Positions 41,359-49,602 of a stretch of DNA of 64,000 nucleotides are shown in pieces; position 1 is the first letter of the stretch; the number at the start of each line of letters is the position of its first letter. The translations under genes and the position numbers were made by a program. Origin of the DNA: Nocardia colli (GTDB taxonomy: Bacteria; Actinomycetota; Actinomycetes; Mycobacteriales; Mycobacteriaceae); the NCBI RefSeq assembly GCF_008704205.1, contig NZ_VXLC01000045.1, forward strand, positions 1-64,000. Direction: 5' to 3'. Below the pieces are notes generated by a model that ran no database searches, was not told where the DNA came from, and was given only the letters and a program-made list of their open reading frames with translations.

Positions 41359-42494
41359 CCGATCCGCGGGCCGCGTATCTGGCCCAATTCTGCGAAACCA
41401 CAGGCTATCTCGATTTCGCGCGGTACGGTCCCCCGTCGCGGGCCGTGGTCGCCGCGAGCGCCACGGCGATGCATTCCGGTGCGATGGCAGGCCCGGATAC
41501 GGTCGATGAGCTGATGAGCGCGACCGACCGAGCGGTCCGGGCCGTGGCGCGGCTGGCCGGCTTCGCGACGTCGTCGGTGGTGCTGGTGCCGAACACCTCG
41601 ACCGGGCTGTTCCAGGCGGCCTTCGCCATCCCGTTCGAGCCGGCGATCGGCGAGGTTCTGGTGAGCGGCAGCGACTTTCCGGCGAACCACTATCCCTGGG
41701 CGCGCGCCGCCCAGGCCGGTCGGTTCCGGCTGCGCGTGCTCGCTCCACCCGGCGGCCGGATGACGCCGGAAGGGATCCGTGCGGAATTGCGGCCCGACAC
41801 CACGGCGGTGTCGGTCAGCGCCGTCGACTTCGCCACCGGCTATCGAGCCGACCTCGCCGGTATCCGGGAGGTCATCGGCGAGCGGCTGCTGATCGTCGAC
41901 GGCATCCAGGGCTTCGGTGTGACCACCCAACCGTGGGAGGTGTGCGACATTCTCGTGGTCGGTGGACAGAAATGGCTGCGCGCCGGTTGGGGCACCGGAT
42001 TTCTCGCGCTGTCGGATCGGGCGCTGGAACGGGTCGATCCGCTGTTGTCGGGATGGACCGGCGCCGTGGATCCCACCCACTACGACGGGCTGATCCATCC
42101 GCATGCGCACGGCGCCGCGCGATTTTCCCTCACCAATCTCAGCCCGGTCGATCATGCCGCCTTCGCCGCCGCGCTCGAACTGGTCGAATCCGTCGGGCCG
42201 GCCTGGATCGAACGCCGAATCGGCGAACGGATCGACGCGCTGCACGAGGCGCTCCTCCCCCTCGACCCGATGATCCGCTCCGCGCTCGACCCTGCGCACC
42301 GTGCCGGGATCCTCGCTTTCGCGCTCGCCGATCACCAACCGGCACAACTGGGTAAGCGTCTGGCTGCCGGGGGCGTCACCGCCACGGTGCACGCCGGCGC
42401 CGTGCGGCTGTCGGTCCACGCAACTACCACTGACGCAGCTATCGAGGCGGTCACTTCCACGATCCGGGAGTCACGCCGCCAGGGGGCCTGGTGA
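41355..42494 (+). CDS. Class V aminotransferase-fold PLP enzyme
   Basis: A 379-residue fold-type I PLP enzyme. The cofactor Asp is in LLIVDGIQGFG (Asp182) and the Schiff-base Lys in VVGGQKWLRAGWG (Lys206), with NTSTGLFQAAF and an SDFPANHYPW substrate-loop segment. It resembles isopenicillin-N epimerase/EgtE-like and NifS-related lyases but lacks a NifS active-site cysteine loop. Its GTG overlaps the ATPase stop, so it is the last gene of the import operon and probably metabolises the imported amino acid. The reaction (epimerase, C-S lyase or transaminase) cannot be decided from sequence. Confidence 0.85.
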   Translation: MTDPRAAYLAQFCETTGYLDFARYGPPSRAVVAASATAMHSGAMAGPDTVDELMSATDRAVRAVARLAGFATSSVVLVPNTSTGLFQAAFAIPFEPAIGEVLVSGSDFPANHYPWARAAQAGRFRLRVLAPPGGRMTPEGIRAELRPDTTAVSVSAVDFATGYRADLAGIREVIGERLLIVDGIQGFGVTTQPWEVCDILVVGGQKWLRAGWGTGFLALSDRALERVDPLLSGWTGAVDPTHYDGLIHPHAHGAARFSLTNLSPVDHAAFAAALELVESVGPAWIERRIGERIDALHEALLPLDPMIRSALDPAHRAGILAFALADHQPAQLGKRLAAGGVTATVHAGAVRLSVHATTTDAAIEAVTSTIRESRRQGAW

Positions 42495-42709
42495 CCCCCC
42501 TCTTTCTGGGGCACGGTCCGCACGGCTTGGTGTTAACACTTCGACCGAAGGTGCCCAGAGCAGGAGGTTTCGGGCAACTGCGCGGCGAACCGCGTTGATT
42601 CGCAGCCGATTACCCGAATCCGCGCCGGCGCGGGACGTAACGGCGACTGGTACACCTCGATGTGCTGCTTGCATACCGAATGGGTGCGGTACCAATTGGA
42701 GGGGATCTC

Positions 42710-43402
42710 ATGCGGATCAAATCACTGCTGGTCGCCGGCTTCGCGGCGGGCGTCGCGCTCGCCGCAAGCGGTTGCGACTCGAACTCGGCACCCGGGCCGG
42801 CGCCCACCCGAACGCCGATACCTTCGGCGCAAACCGAACCGTCCACCCAGCCGGGGCGCACGAGTGAGCCCGGCGGCAGCGTGCCCGAGGCGACCGCCGC
42901 GCCCGACACCCCCGGTGTGCCCGACGCGCCTAGCGTGCCCACAACCAAAACCGTTGTCGCAGAGCCGAAGCCGCCCGCCGACACCGCGCCCCCGAAATGC
43001 GTGACCGCCCAGCTTCGCCTGGACAAGGGAATCGGCGGCCAGGTGGGCGGGACCTGGTTCCTGAGGTTCATCAACTCCAGCTCGCGAACCTGTGTCCTGC
43101 AAGGGTTCCCGGGCGTCTCGCAAACCAACGGCCCCACCGGCGATCCGGTAGGCGAGCCCGCCACCCGCGACCAGGGTCCGCAGGCGCCCCAGCCTGCCCC
43201 GGTCACGCTGGCACCCGGCGCGGCAGCGCAATTCGAGTTCATCTCTTACCCCAAGCAGATCAACGAGTGCGCCGCCCTGCGCACCAACACCCTGCGCGTC
43301 TACCCGCCCGACAACACCGAATCACTCTGGCTGCCTTGGGACAACCTGATCTGCCCGAGTCCGCAGCACATGCTCGTCGTCCGCGCGATCACCCCGCTGT
43401 AG
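42710..43402 (+). CDS. DUF4232 lipoprotein
   Basis: A 230-residue exported protein: signal peptide MRIKSLLVAGFAAGVALAAS with lipobox ASGC, a Pro/Thr/Ala-rich linker (about 25-95), and a C-terminal DUF4232 beta-sandwich (about 98-230: VGGTWFLRFINSSSRTCVLQGFPGV, LAPGAAAQFEF). The family is frequent on actinobacterial surfaces; function unknown. ATG at 42710 follows TTGGAGGGG. A GTGTTAACAC palindrome lies upstream at 42530-42539. Its end overlaps the convergent galE by 14 bp. Confidence 0.85.
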   Translation: MRIKSLLVAGFAAGVALAASGCDSNSAPGPAPTRTPIPSAQTEPSTQPGRTSEPGGSVPEATAAPDTPGVPDAPSVPTTKTVVAEPKPPADTAPPKCVTAQLRLDKGIGGQVGGTWFLRFINSSSRTCVLQGFPGVSQTNGPTGDPVGEPATRDQGPQAPQPAPVTLAPGAAAQFEFISYPKQINECAALRTNTLRVYPPDNTESLWLPWDNLICPSPQHMLVVRAITPL

Positions 43403-44438
43403 GCACAGTTCCCGGTCCTTCCGCCGGCCGCGGGCCTGCTGCGCTCTGGACGAGCGCCGTCTCGACCACGGCCTGATGGAACTGCCACGCGTCGGCGACG
43501 ATGTCGGCCAGGTCGGGGCGCTGGGGTTTCCAGCCGAGTTCACGGTGCGCCTTGTCGCTGGAGGCGATGGACACGGCGGGGTCACCGGGCCGGCGGCCTT
43601 CGATGCGGACGGGGAAGTCGACTCCGGTGACGGCACGCACCGTGTCGAGCACTTGGCGGTTCGAATGTCCTTGCCCGTTACCGAGATTGAAGATGTCGTG
43701 GCGGCCGGGCTCGACGGTATCGAGGGCGAGCAGGTGCGCGGCGGCGAGATCGGAGACGTGGATGTAGTCGCGGATGCAGGTGCCGTCGGGGGTCGGGTAG
43801 TCGGTGCCGAAGAGCGTGAAGGTGTCTCGTTGCCCGCCCGCCGCTTGGAGCAGGATCGGGATGAGGTGCGATTCCGGGTCGTGGCGCTCGCCCAGGTGGG
43901 CTCCGCTGGTCGCGCGGACGGCGCCGGCGGCGTTGAAGTAGCGCAGGGTGGCCGCGCCGAGCGTGGCCGAGGCTCCGCAGGCGCCGGTGATGAGCTGATC
44001 GACGGTGGCTTTGGTTGCGGCGTAAGGGTTTCGGGGCCGGACCTCGGCGGTCTCGTCGAACGCGGTGGCGCCGTCGCCGGTGTACATCGACCCGGTGCTC
44101 GAGAAGATCAGCCGCGGCACGCCGGCGGCCCGGATCGCGCGCAGCAGCGCGAGGGAGCCTTCGATGTTGTTGTGCCAGTACTTGTCCGGGTCGACCACCG
44201 ATTCGGCGACCTCGATGCTGGCCGCGAAATGCAGCACCCCGTCGAACCGGGCGGCCGGAGTCAGGATGTCGGCGACCTGATGCACCGACATCTCGTGGAA
44301 CCGCGCGCCGGGAGCCAAATTGGCGGCGAAGCCGGTGGAGAGGTTGTCGAGGATTTCGACCTCGTGGCCGGCCTCGACGAGCTGGTGGGCGACGACCGAG
44401 CCGATATATCCGGCCCCGCCGGTAACGAGCAGCTTCAC
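43389..44438 (-). CDS. galE: UDP-glucose 4-epimerase
   Basis: A 349-residue extended SDR. NAD motif VTGGAGYIGSVVAHQL (residues 5-20), ILDNLSTG, FAASIEVAESV, the catalytic Ser in FSSTGSMY and Tyr139/Lys143 in NPYAATKA, LRYFNAAGA, and PTPDGTCIRDYIHVSDLAAAH. It interconverts UDP-glucose and UDP-galactose, the galactose donor for arabinogalactan and other envelope glycans. The GTG at 44438 follows AAGGAGG. The C-terminal about 20 residues are a variable tail. Confidence 0.93.
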   Translation of the reverse strand: MKLLVTGGAGYIGSVVAHQLVEAGHEVEILDNLSTGFAANLAPGARFHEMSVHQVADILTPAARFDGVLHFAASIEVAESVVDPDKYWHNNIEGSLALLRAIRAAGVPRLIFSSTGSMYTGDGATAFDETAEVRPRNPYAATKATVDQLITGACGASATLGAATLRYFNAAGAVRATSGAHLGERHDPESHLIPILLQAAGGQRDTFTLFGTDYPTPDGTCIRDYIHVSDLAAAHLLALDTVEPGRHDIFNLGNGQGHSNRQVLDTVRAVTGVDFPVRIEGRRPGDPAVSIASSDKAHRELGWKPQRPDLADIVADAWQFHQAVVETALVQSAAGPRPAEGPGTVPTAG

Positions 44439-44514
44439 AGTGGTCGAATCCTCCTTGGGCGGCAGTGCGGTTCGAACGACGGTGGTGGCGACGCTCATCG
44501 GTGCGTATTGCTTG

Positions 44515-45813
44515 TCAGCAATTCTCGTACCGAAGCGCGAGCGCCTGCTCAGCTGGGTTCCGATGGTAGTAGGTATGGCGATCGCAACCACTGACGGTGA
44601 TCTGCACGCTCCGGTCGTAGGGCGGCTGGTTTCCGTTGTAGAGAGACCGAACGCCACTGCTACCTAGCGAGTCGGTGGACGATGTCGTCGCGAGGTACGC
44701 GATCGGCGTGCGGAGTTCGGCGAGGATCGGCAGATGCTTCTCGGCCAGGACCTTGGCATCGTCGAAATCCTCCGACCGGAGCTGCTCGGTTACGCCGGGT
44801 ACGGTCGGAGAGCTCGAGGGGCGGGCGAATTCGGAAGACATCACCACATCGCGGGGCGGGTCATGATCCTCACCGAGCCGTTGCCAGGCGGAAAGCTCGG
44901 CTTCGGTCGGGTATCGGTGGTTCATCTGCAGCAGCCTCCGCGCCGGAGCCGAGTAGCCGATCTCCCATTTCGCGCTCCCGAGATCGGGGAACTCTCGGAT
45001 CAGACGCCGATATGCCGCGCCGATGGCATCGAAGTCGTTCGTGCGCAACGGTTTCAGGGAGATAGCACCCGCACCGAAGGTTCCCTCGGAGATCAGGTCT
45101 CCCGGTCCGAGGAACATATCCGCGAAGTAGGCCCAGTTGTAGGTCCACGCCACCTGCGCTTCGGGAAAAGCACGAATCAGGGCGTGCCATTCGGCAGCGC
45201 GCGCCGCAGCGGTGGCGAATCCCTCGTTTCCGGCTTTGAAGGAATCATCGAGTCGGCGGAACTCGATATCCGTGCGCCACCGACGGAAGTCGGGTGCGGC
45301 AGCTATCCGGTCGCGGAAGCCCTCGATCACCGCTGCGGTCTGCTGGGCCGACGCTTCCTCGGTCAGCACGACAATCGCCGAGAAGTTCGCGGCGCTTTCG
45401 GTCGAAACCCGTTGAACTCCAGGCATTTGAGCGAGCGCCCGTTGGATGTCTCTGGATTCCCGGAACAGCGACGGCTTACCGGGCCCGTCGACCGCCAGGA
45501 GTGTCCCACCGCTGCACGAGGATACGAGCACTCCGGCCATCGCGAGCTTCGCCCACTTGAACTGCGGCCGCCCCAGGCGCGCCGCACGATCGATCAACAC
45601 CGCGGTGACGACCAGCGTGCCGCTCACCCCGACGACGATCAACCCCGCCGAGAAGCCGAAGGACACCAACCCTTCTCGGCACTCATAGACATAGCAGGCC
45701 GGCGTGCGCAACACGACCACGGACACCAGCAGCCCGATCGTGGCAGCCATCGCATAAAGGCCCCAGGGCCCCCGCACCCTACGATCGCGCAGCCGGAACC
45801 CCTGGTTGAGCAT
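44515..45813 (-). CDS. Membrane-anchored hypothetical protein
   Basis: A 432-residue protein with transmembrane helices at about residues 18-38 (LYAMAATIGLLVSVVVL), 50-70 (GLIVVGVSGTLVVTAVLI) and a hydrophobic stretch around 85-100, then a large extracytoplasmic domain with Arg/Trp-rich helices (FRDRIAAAPDFRRWRTDIEFRRLDD) and a CDRHTYYHRNPAEQALALRYENC C-terminus bearing two cysteines. The family is not recognised. It lies 76 bp upstream of galE on the same strand. Confidence 0.65.
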   Translation of the reverse strand: MLNQGFRLRDRRVRGPWGLYAMAATIGLLVSVVVLRTPACYVYECREGLVSFGFSAGLIVVGVSGTLVVTAVLIDRAARLGRPQFKWAKLAMAGVLVSSCSGGTLLAVDGPGKPSLFRESRDIQRALAQMPGVQRVSTESAANFSAIVVLTEEASAQQTAAVIEGFRDRIAAAPDFRRWRTDIEFRRLDDSFKAGNEGFATAAARAAEWHALIRAFPEAQVAWTYNWAYFADMFLGPGDLISEGTFGAGAISLKPLRTNDFDAIGAAYRRLIREFPDLGSAKWEIGYSAPARRLLQMNHRYPTEAELSAWQRLGEDHDPPRDVVMSSEFARPSSSPTVPGVTEQLRSEDFDDAKVLAEKHLPILAELRTPIAYLATTSSTDSLGSSGVRSLYNGNQPPYDRSVQITVSGCDRHTYYHRNPAEQALALRYENC

Positions 45814-45874
45814 GCGGCCAAAAGTATAGGAACGCACCAGTACTCGCACGCCCCCAGATATCGCTGAGTGCTTT

Positions 45875-46246
45875 CTAAATCTCGATCCGCGAGGGGTCGG
45901 GCAGCGTCTTCGGGCGTTCGTCGGTGTACCAGGTGTGCTCGATTGCGCTGAGTCTTCCGTCCTCGACCCACAGAATGACTTCGCCGATCGGTGCACCCTT
46001 GCGGTCGGTGACGCTTCCATCGATGAAGATTCCGCTTGTTGAATCGGAGGCAGCTGTCGCACCAGCGGGAACCCTCAGATCGACGCTCGGGGAACCCTCA
46101 CCCCAAGTGCCGATGACCTGTGTAAACGGGACCTGCGCCAGATAGTCACCAGCACCGGCTTTGCCCGAGGCGGACAGCAGTTCGGTCACGACGCTCGTTT
46201 CGAGCTCCGTGAGCGGCCTCGGCTCTATCGGTGTAGTACTACTCAT
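45875..46246 (-). CDS. Small acidic hypothetical protein
   Basis: A 123-residue soluble protein from an ATG with a GAGGAGAGG ribosome site. After a helical N-terminus (LTELETSVVTELLSAS) it is beta-rich, with GAPIGEVILWVEDGRLSAIEHTWYTDERPKTLPDP at the C-terminus, shown here only as separate motifs: GEVILWVEDG and HTWYTDERP. Similar short proteins ending in a WYTDE-type motif occur near toxin loci in actinomycetes, so an immunity role is conceivable, but I cannot confirm it. Confidence 0.6.
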   Translation of the reverse strand: MSSTTPIEPRPLTELETSVVTELLSASGKAGAGDYLAQVPFTQVIGTWGEGSPSVDLRVPAGATAASDSTSGIFIDGSVTDRKGAPIGEVILWVEDGRLSAIEHTWYTDERPKTLPDPSRIEI

Positions 46247-46340
46247 CGTCCTCTCCTCAGTTCTCGCATTACGAGCTTGTCCCAGGAATCGGATGCGGTC
46301 AGCAGATCATGAACGAATCGGCGGGGTTCCTCGCCACTCG

Positions 46341-46372
46341 TAAGGCCGGGCCGAAATCTCGGCCCGGCCTTA
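46341..46372. terminator. Strong terminator hairpin downstream of the P450 gene
   Basis: TAAGGCCGGGCCGA (46341-46354) pairs perfectly with TCGGCCCGGCCTTA (46359-46372), 14 bp with a 4-nt loop AATC. It ends the CDPS-P450 transcript and isolates it from the genes to the left. Confidence 0.88.
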
Positions 46373-46410
46373 CGGCGATGGTCCGCAACTGGTGATCGCC
46401 GGTCAGGCGG

Positions 46411-47601
46411 CTACCACAGAACGGGTAGGCGTTCCGGGATCCGTTTCATGAAGCGGGTGCGCCAGACGAGTTGGTCGATGGGCACGGCGAGGTCCAAGCC
46501 CGGTATGCGGTCCAGTAGCACTTCCAGGCCGATTTGGGCGTGGCGGCGGCCCAGTGCGGTGGCCGGGCAGAAGTGCTGACCGCCGCCGAAGGACAAATGC
46601 GCACTGGCGTTGGGGCGATTCAGATCGACCGTCTCGGGTTCGGGGAAGGCGGCGGGATCGAAATTGGCGCCTTCCACCAGCACCAGCACCAACTCTCCCT
46701 TGCCGATCCGGACGTCGCCGAGCTCGACGTCTTCGGTCGCCAGTCGTGGGAGCGCGTCGCCGATGGACAGGTTGATGCGCAGCAACTCTTCCACTCCGGC
46801 GGGTATCAACGCCGGGTCGGCCAGCAACTGGGCTTTCAGTTCCGGATGTTGAATGAGCGAAACTAGTGCCATGGTGAGGAAGCCGCCGGTGGAAATAACG
46901 CCCGCCCCGAACATGGTGACTCCGACGGTGGCCAGCATCTGTTCCGATACGTGCGAATATTCCGGATCGTCGCGCAATGCCGCCAATTCGGCCATCAGCC
47001 CCGAGGTGGCCGGGTCGTCGAGGCGCTCGACCATGTACGTGATGTCCCGATTCCAGTTGAGCTCGGCGGCTGCGATGGGCTCCGCGGAGTTCATGAACGC
47101 GATGTGCAGACTGCGCATCAACCTCGGCGCATCCGACTGCGGAATCCCGAGGATGTGACAGTGCAGTGCGGCCGCGAACGGGTCGGCGAAATCGTTACGC
47201 AGATCGGCGGGCGCACCCTCGGCGACGAGGGTGTCGACCAGACTCGTGGCCGTGGTTCGCAGAAACTCCTCCAGGCCAGGCGATTTCGGGTTCAGGGCCT
47301 TCATCACCGCCTTGCGCAAACCCGCACCGGTGATATTGCCCATGTTGTTGACCACTTCCGGCGGGATGGTGAGGGCGTACTGGCGTGGCACTCCAGGAGC
47401 GGAGGTGTCCTTCAACGAGAACCGGCGATCCTCCAGGACCTGCTTGCACAGGGCGTAGGAGCTCACCAGCCAAGCCGCGTCACCGGCGAGGGTGCGCACC
47501 TTGCGTACGGGTGTGGTTTCGCGAAGGACGTTGACCTCATGGGGAATTCGGTCGCCACGGGCGGAGAACGGGAACGCCGGCAGGATGTCGACGGTCGTCA
47601 T
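46411..47601 (-). CDS. cyp121: CYP121-type cytochrome P450, mycocyclosin synthase
   Basis: A 396-residue P450, the same length as M. tuberculosis CYP121A1 and very similar throughout: PFSARGDRIP, KVRTLAGDAAWLVSSYALC, QVLEDRRFS, PPEVVNNMGNI, I-helix MFGAGVISTGGFL, ELLRINLS, heme loop FGGGQHFCPAT with Cys345, and the C-terminus PIDQLVWRTRFMKRIPERLPVLW given here as PIDQLVWRTRF plus RIPERLPVLW. CYP121 couples the two tyrosine rings of cyclo(Tyr-Tyr) to form mycocyclosin. Ser237 and Ala233 are kept; the position of active-site Arg386 is Lys here (comparison from memory). The start overlaps the CDPS stop by 4 bp. Confidence 0.93.
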   Translation of the reverse strand: MTTVDILPAFPFSARGDRIPHEVNVLRETTPVRKVRTLAGDAAWLVSSYALCKQVLEDRRFSLKDTSAPGVPRQYALTIPPEVVNNMGNITGAGLRKAVMKALNPKSPGLEEFLRTTATSLVDTLVAEGAPADLRNDFADPFAAALHCHILGIPQSDAPRLMRSLHIAFMNSAEPIAAAELNWNRDITYMVERLDDPATSGLMAELAALRDDPEYSHVSEQMLATVGVTMFGAGVISTGGFLTMALVSLIQHPELKAQLLADPALIPAGVEELLRINLSIGDALPRLATEDVELGDVRIGKGELVLVLVEGANFDPAAFPEPETVDLNRPNASAHLSFGGGQHFCPATALGRRHAQIGLEVLLDRIPGLDLAVPIDQLVWRTRFMKRIPERLPVLW

Positions 47602-48341
47602 GCGACGCCTCCTTCGATGGGCGTGACGATGGCGTGTCCCTGATTGCGGGACGCGCGAAGCCCGGATCCGCGCGCATACAGCAGTTCCGCCATGGGCAGC
47701 AGTTGGTGATAGCAGTTCAGCGACGACGGCACTCCGAGGATCGCGGGCGTGTCCAGGAACAGTGGGACCTCGGCGCGGATGTAGTCGAGGCACACCTCGT
47801 GCTGACGCGGGGTGGGTGCGACACCGTCCTGGGCTTTCGAGGACAGGAACCGCGCCACCAGTTCCGCGCACACCGCACGGAATTCCTCGTCCTCAGCCGA
47901 TCGCCTGAGCAGATCCGCGTGCAGGGCCCGGTACGCGTCGTTGGACCGGAAGTCCGACATCGCTCGCGCGAACAGTCGCTGTCCCGCCGGATCCGCATCG
48001 TCAACGGCCGCAACGATTTTAGCGCGCACACCGCGCAGATTCTTGTCCGCCTTGCGCCGCGCCTCGATCTCGGAATATCCCATCGCCGAGAACATTTCGG
48101 CCACATACACGTCGGTGTAGACGATGTCGACTCGATCGAAGTGCGCCAGGCCCCACCGCGCGAGATCCCGGATTCGCTGAGCGGAAAAGTAGCTGTTTCC
48201 TGGCGACACACCGATGACGGCGTGGTCACCGTCGCGCTGGACGACCTGACAGTGCGGAGTGCATGGCTGAACCAGAAAGCCCTGCTGGACAATGGATTTC
48301 AGTGCTTGTGTTGCAGATCCAGGGAGCGTTGCCGACGTCAC
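47598..48341 (-). CDS. Cyclodipeptide synthase, cyclo(Tyr-Tyr) type (Rv2275-like)
   Basis: A 247-residue CDPS from a GTG at 48341 preceded by GAAAGG. Both family signatures are present: HAVIGVS (His40-Ser46, the nucleophilic serine) and YIRAEVP (Tyr187, Glu191). Long stretches match M. tuberculosis Rv2275, such as VIGVSPGNSYFS, IEARRKA, LDTPAILGVPSSLNCYHQ and ARGSGLRASRNQGHAIVTP. CDPSs use two aminoacyl-tRNAs; Rv2275 makes cyclo(Tyr-Tyr). The about 45-residue N-terminal extension of Rv2275 is missing. It is translationally coupled to the CYP121-like gene. Confidence 0.93.
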   Translation of the reverse strand: MTSATLPGSATQALKSIVQQGFLVQPCTPHCQVVQRDGDHAVIGVSPGNSYFSAQRIRDLARWGLAHFDRVDIVYTDVYVAEMFSAMGYSEIEARRKADKNLRGVRAKIVAAVDDADPAGQRLFARAMSDFRSNDAYRALHADLLRRSAEDEEFRAVCAELVARFLSSKAQDGVAPTPRQHEVCLDYIRAEVPLFLDTPAILGVPSSLNCYHQLLPMAELLYARGSGLRASRNQGHAIVTPIEGGVA

Positions 48342-49176
48342 GATTGCGCGCCTTTCGCCGAAGGGTGATCTACCGAATTACCCGCTCATTCCCGCGCTGC
48401 CGAGGCAATGGTGCACGCCGTCGTACCCGGCCCCCTGCGACGCTCACGAGTCCACAAATCCTCGCGGCACCCACCGCACTTCGGCAACGGTGAGAGGTCC
48501 AATGCCCACAGCCTACTCGCGCGCCGAATTCTCATGATCGCACCGTTGCAAACCCGGCCGCCATCGTCTGCACAGGCGCCGCGGCGTCGCCGAAATCTCT
48601 TGCATCGTAGGCGATTACAGGTGCTCAGGACCTGCCGGACGTCCGCTTCGAACCGCGCACCCCCGCAACATCGCCGGACGTTCATAGGGGCGAGGCCCTG
48701 CGCTCGAATCACGCGCCGCGCGACATAGCCCACCCGCCCGGAGCGAAATCAGCAAGGGTTGGCCCGGTGCACGAGGTCGACGCACTGGTTCGAGCAGCGG
48801 AATCCGATCCGGACGCACCGACCGACCGTGCAGTAGTGGCCGAGAACAACCGTCGCCGGACACTCACTGCGCTCCACACGGGCCTTTTACTGAGTAACGG
48901 GCCAAGGGCCAGCAATCTGAACTCGGCCCTCTTCGAGCGCCGGCGCCGCAGGGCAACAACCGCCCGATGCCGCTCGGAACGGTCGAATCCGCACCGCCGT
49001 GCCCCTTGAACCTTGGTCATGGACGGGCACCGGCCGTCCGTTATGATGACGAAACCAGTGCGTACGAGGTCGGGTGGGGAGTTCTATAGGTGTGGCAATC
49101 AGCCCATAGCTGCCAGCGCCCGGGCGGCGCTGCGCCGACGCCCTGTTTCCGTGTTCCGTCGTAGAAGGACCAGCCG
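48342..49176. other. Long intergenic region with no convincing gene
   Basis: These 835 bp separate the CDPS gene (leftward) from the ESX-type genes (rightward). Short open frames of about 60-115 codons exist on both strands but are Arg/Ser/Pro-rich with no ribosome site, domain or length support. The left part presumably holds the CDPS promoter; the right end has an inverted repeat and -10 element for the ESX genes. Base composition is somewhat less GC-biased than in the flanking genes. Confidence 0.6.
49021..49047 (+). promoter_or_regulatory. Promoter/operator candidate for ESX-type genes
   Basis: GGACGG-N7-CCGTCC (49021-49039) is a perfect 6-bp inverted repeat followed at once by TATGAT (49042-49047), a 5/6 match to a -10 element. 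A repressor or activator bound to the repeat would touch the -35 region. The first gene starts 130 bp downstream. Confidence 0.45.
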
Positions 49177-49575
49177 ATGGCAGACCCCAGCGAATTCGAC
49201 CGCCTGACCAAGGCCGCCAAGGACAACTACATCCGGCTGGAACCGCAGGCCGCACAGGACTGCGCCAAGATGTGCAGTCAGATGATCACCGAGCTCGACA
49301 AGGCGATCAACGACGCCGATCACCTCGCCACCGTCCAGGGCTTCGGCACGAACCTCCCGAACGCGACGGACCTCGCCAAGCGCTACAACGACCGCGCGAA
49401 CAATGGCGACTCCTCGCTGAAGTACGCGCTGACGAAGCACCGCGAGGTCGTCAACGACATGTTGGAGACCTTCATCTCGGCCGGCCGTGCGTATCTGCAG
49501 AACGAACACGCCACCACCGCTGCGATTTCCACATACGATTCGGCAGTGGACGCTTTCCGGCCGAAGAAGCCGTAA
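49177..49575 (+). CDS. ESX (type VII) secretion substrate-like helical protein
   Basis: A 132-residue all-helical protein of WXG100-superfamily type: helix 1 about 5-50 (EFDRLTKAAKDNYIRLEPQAAQDCAKM), a turn around GFGTN, helix 2 about 62-125. A YxxxE motif (Tyr106-Glu110) in the C-terminal part matches the general ESX secretion signal. A classical central WxG is lacking. It stands directly upstream of an EspB/PPE-like protein and EspG, so it is likely the PE-type partner that heterodimerises with the next product. Confidence 0.75.
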   Translation: MADPSEFDRLTKAAKDNYIRLEPQAAQDCAKMCSQMITELDKAINDADHLATVQGFGTNLPNATDLAKRYNDRANNGDSSLKYALTKHREVVNDMLETFISAGRAYLQNEHATTAAISTYDSAVDAFRPKKP

Positions 49576-49602
49576 GGTTCCAGCTGTCCATGGAGGTAGC
49601 CA

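Noticed and set aside
42495..42540. Candidate hairpin GTGACCCC...GGGGCAC after the class V PLP gene.
   Set aside because: The stem is only about 4-7 bp with a mismatch; too weak to call a terminator.
48787..48795. GGTTCGAGC resembling a tRNA T-arm.
   Set aside because: No acceptor stem, D-arm or anticodon arm could be folded around it.
48709..49020. A 103-codon minus-strand open frame in the CDPS-ESX gap.
   Set aside because: Arg/Ser-rich composition, no ribosome site and no homology that I can recognise.
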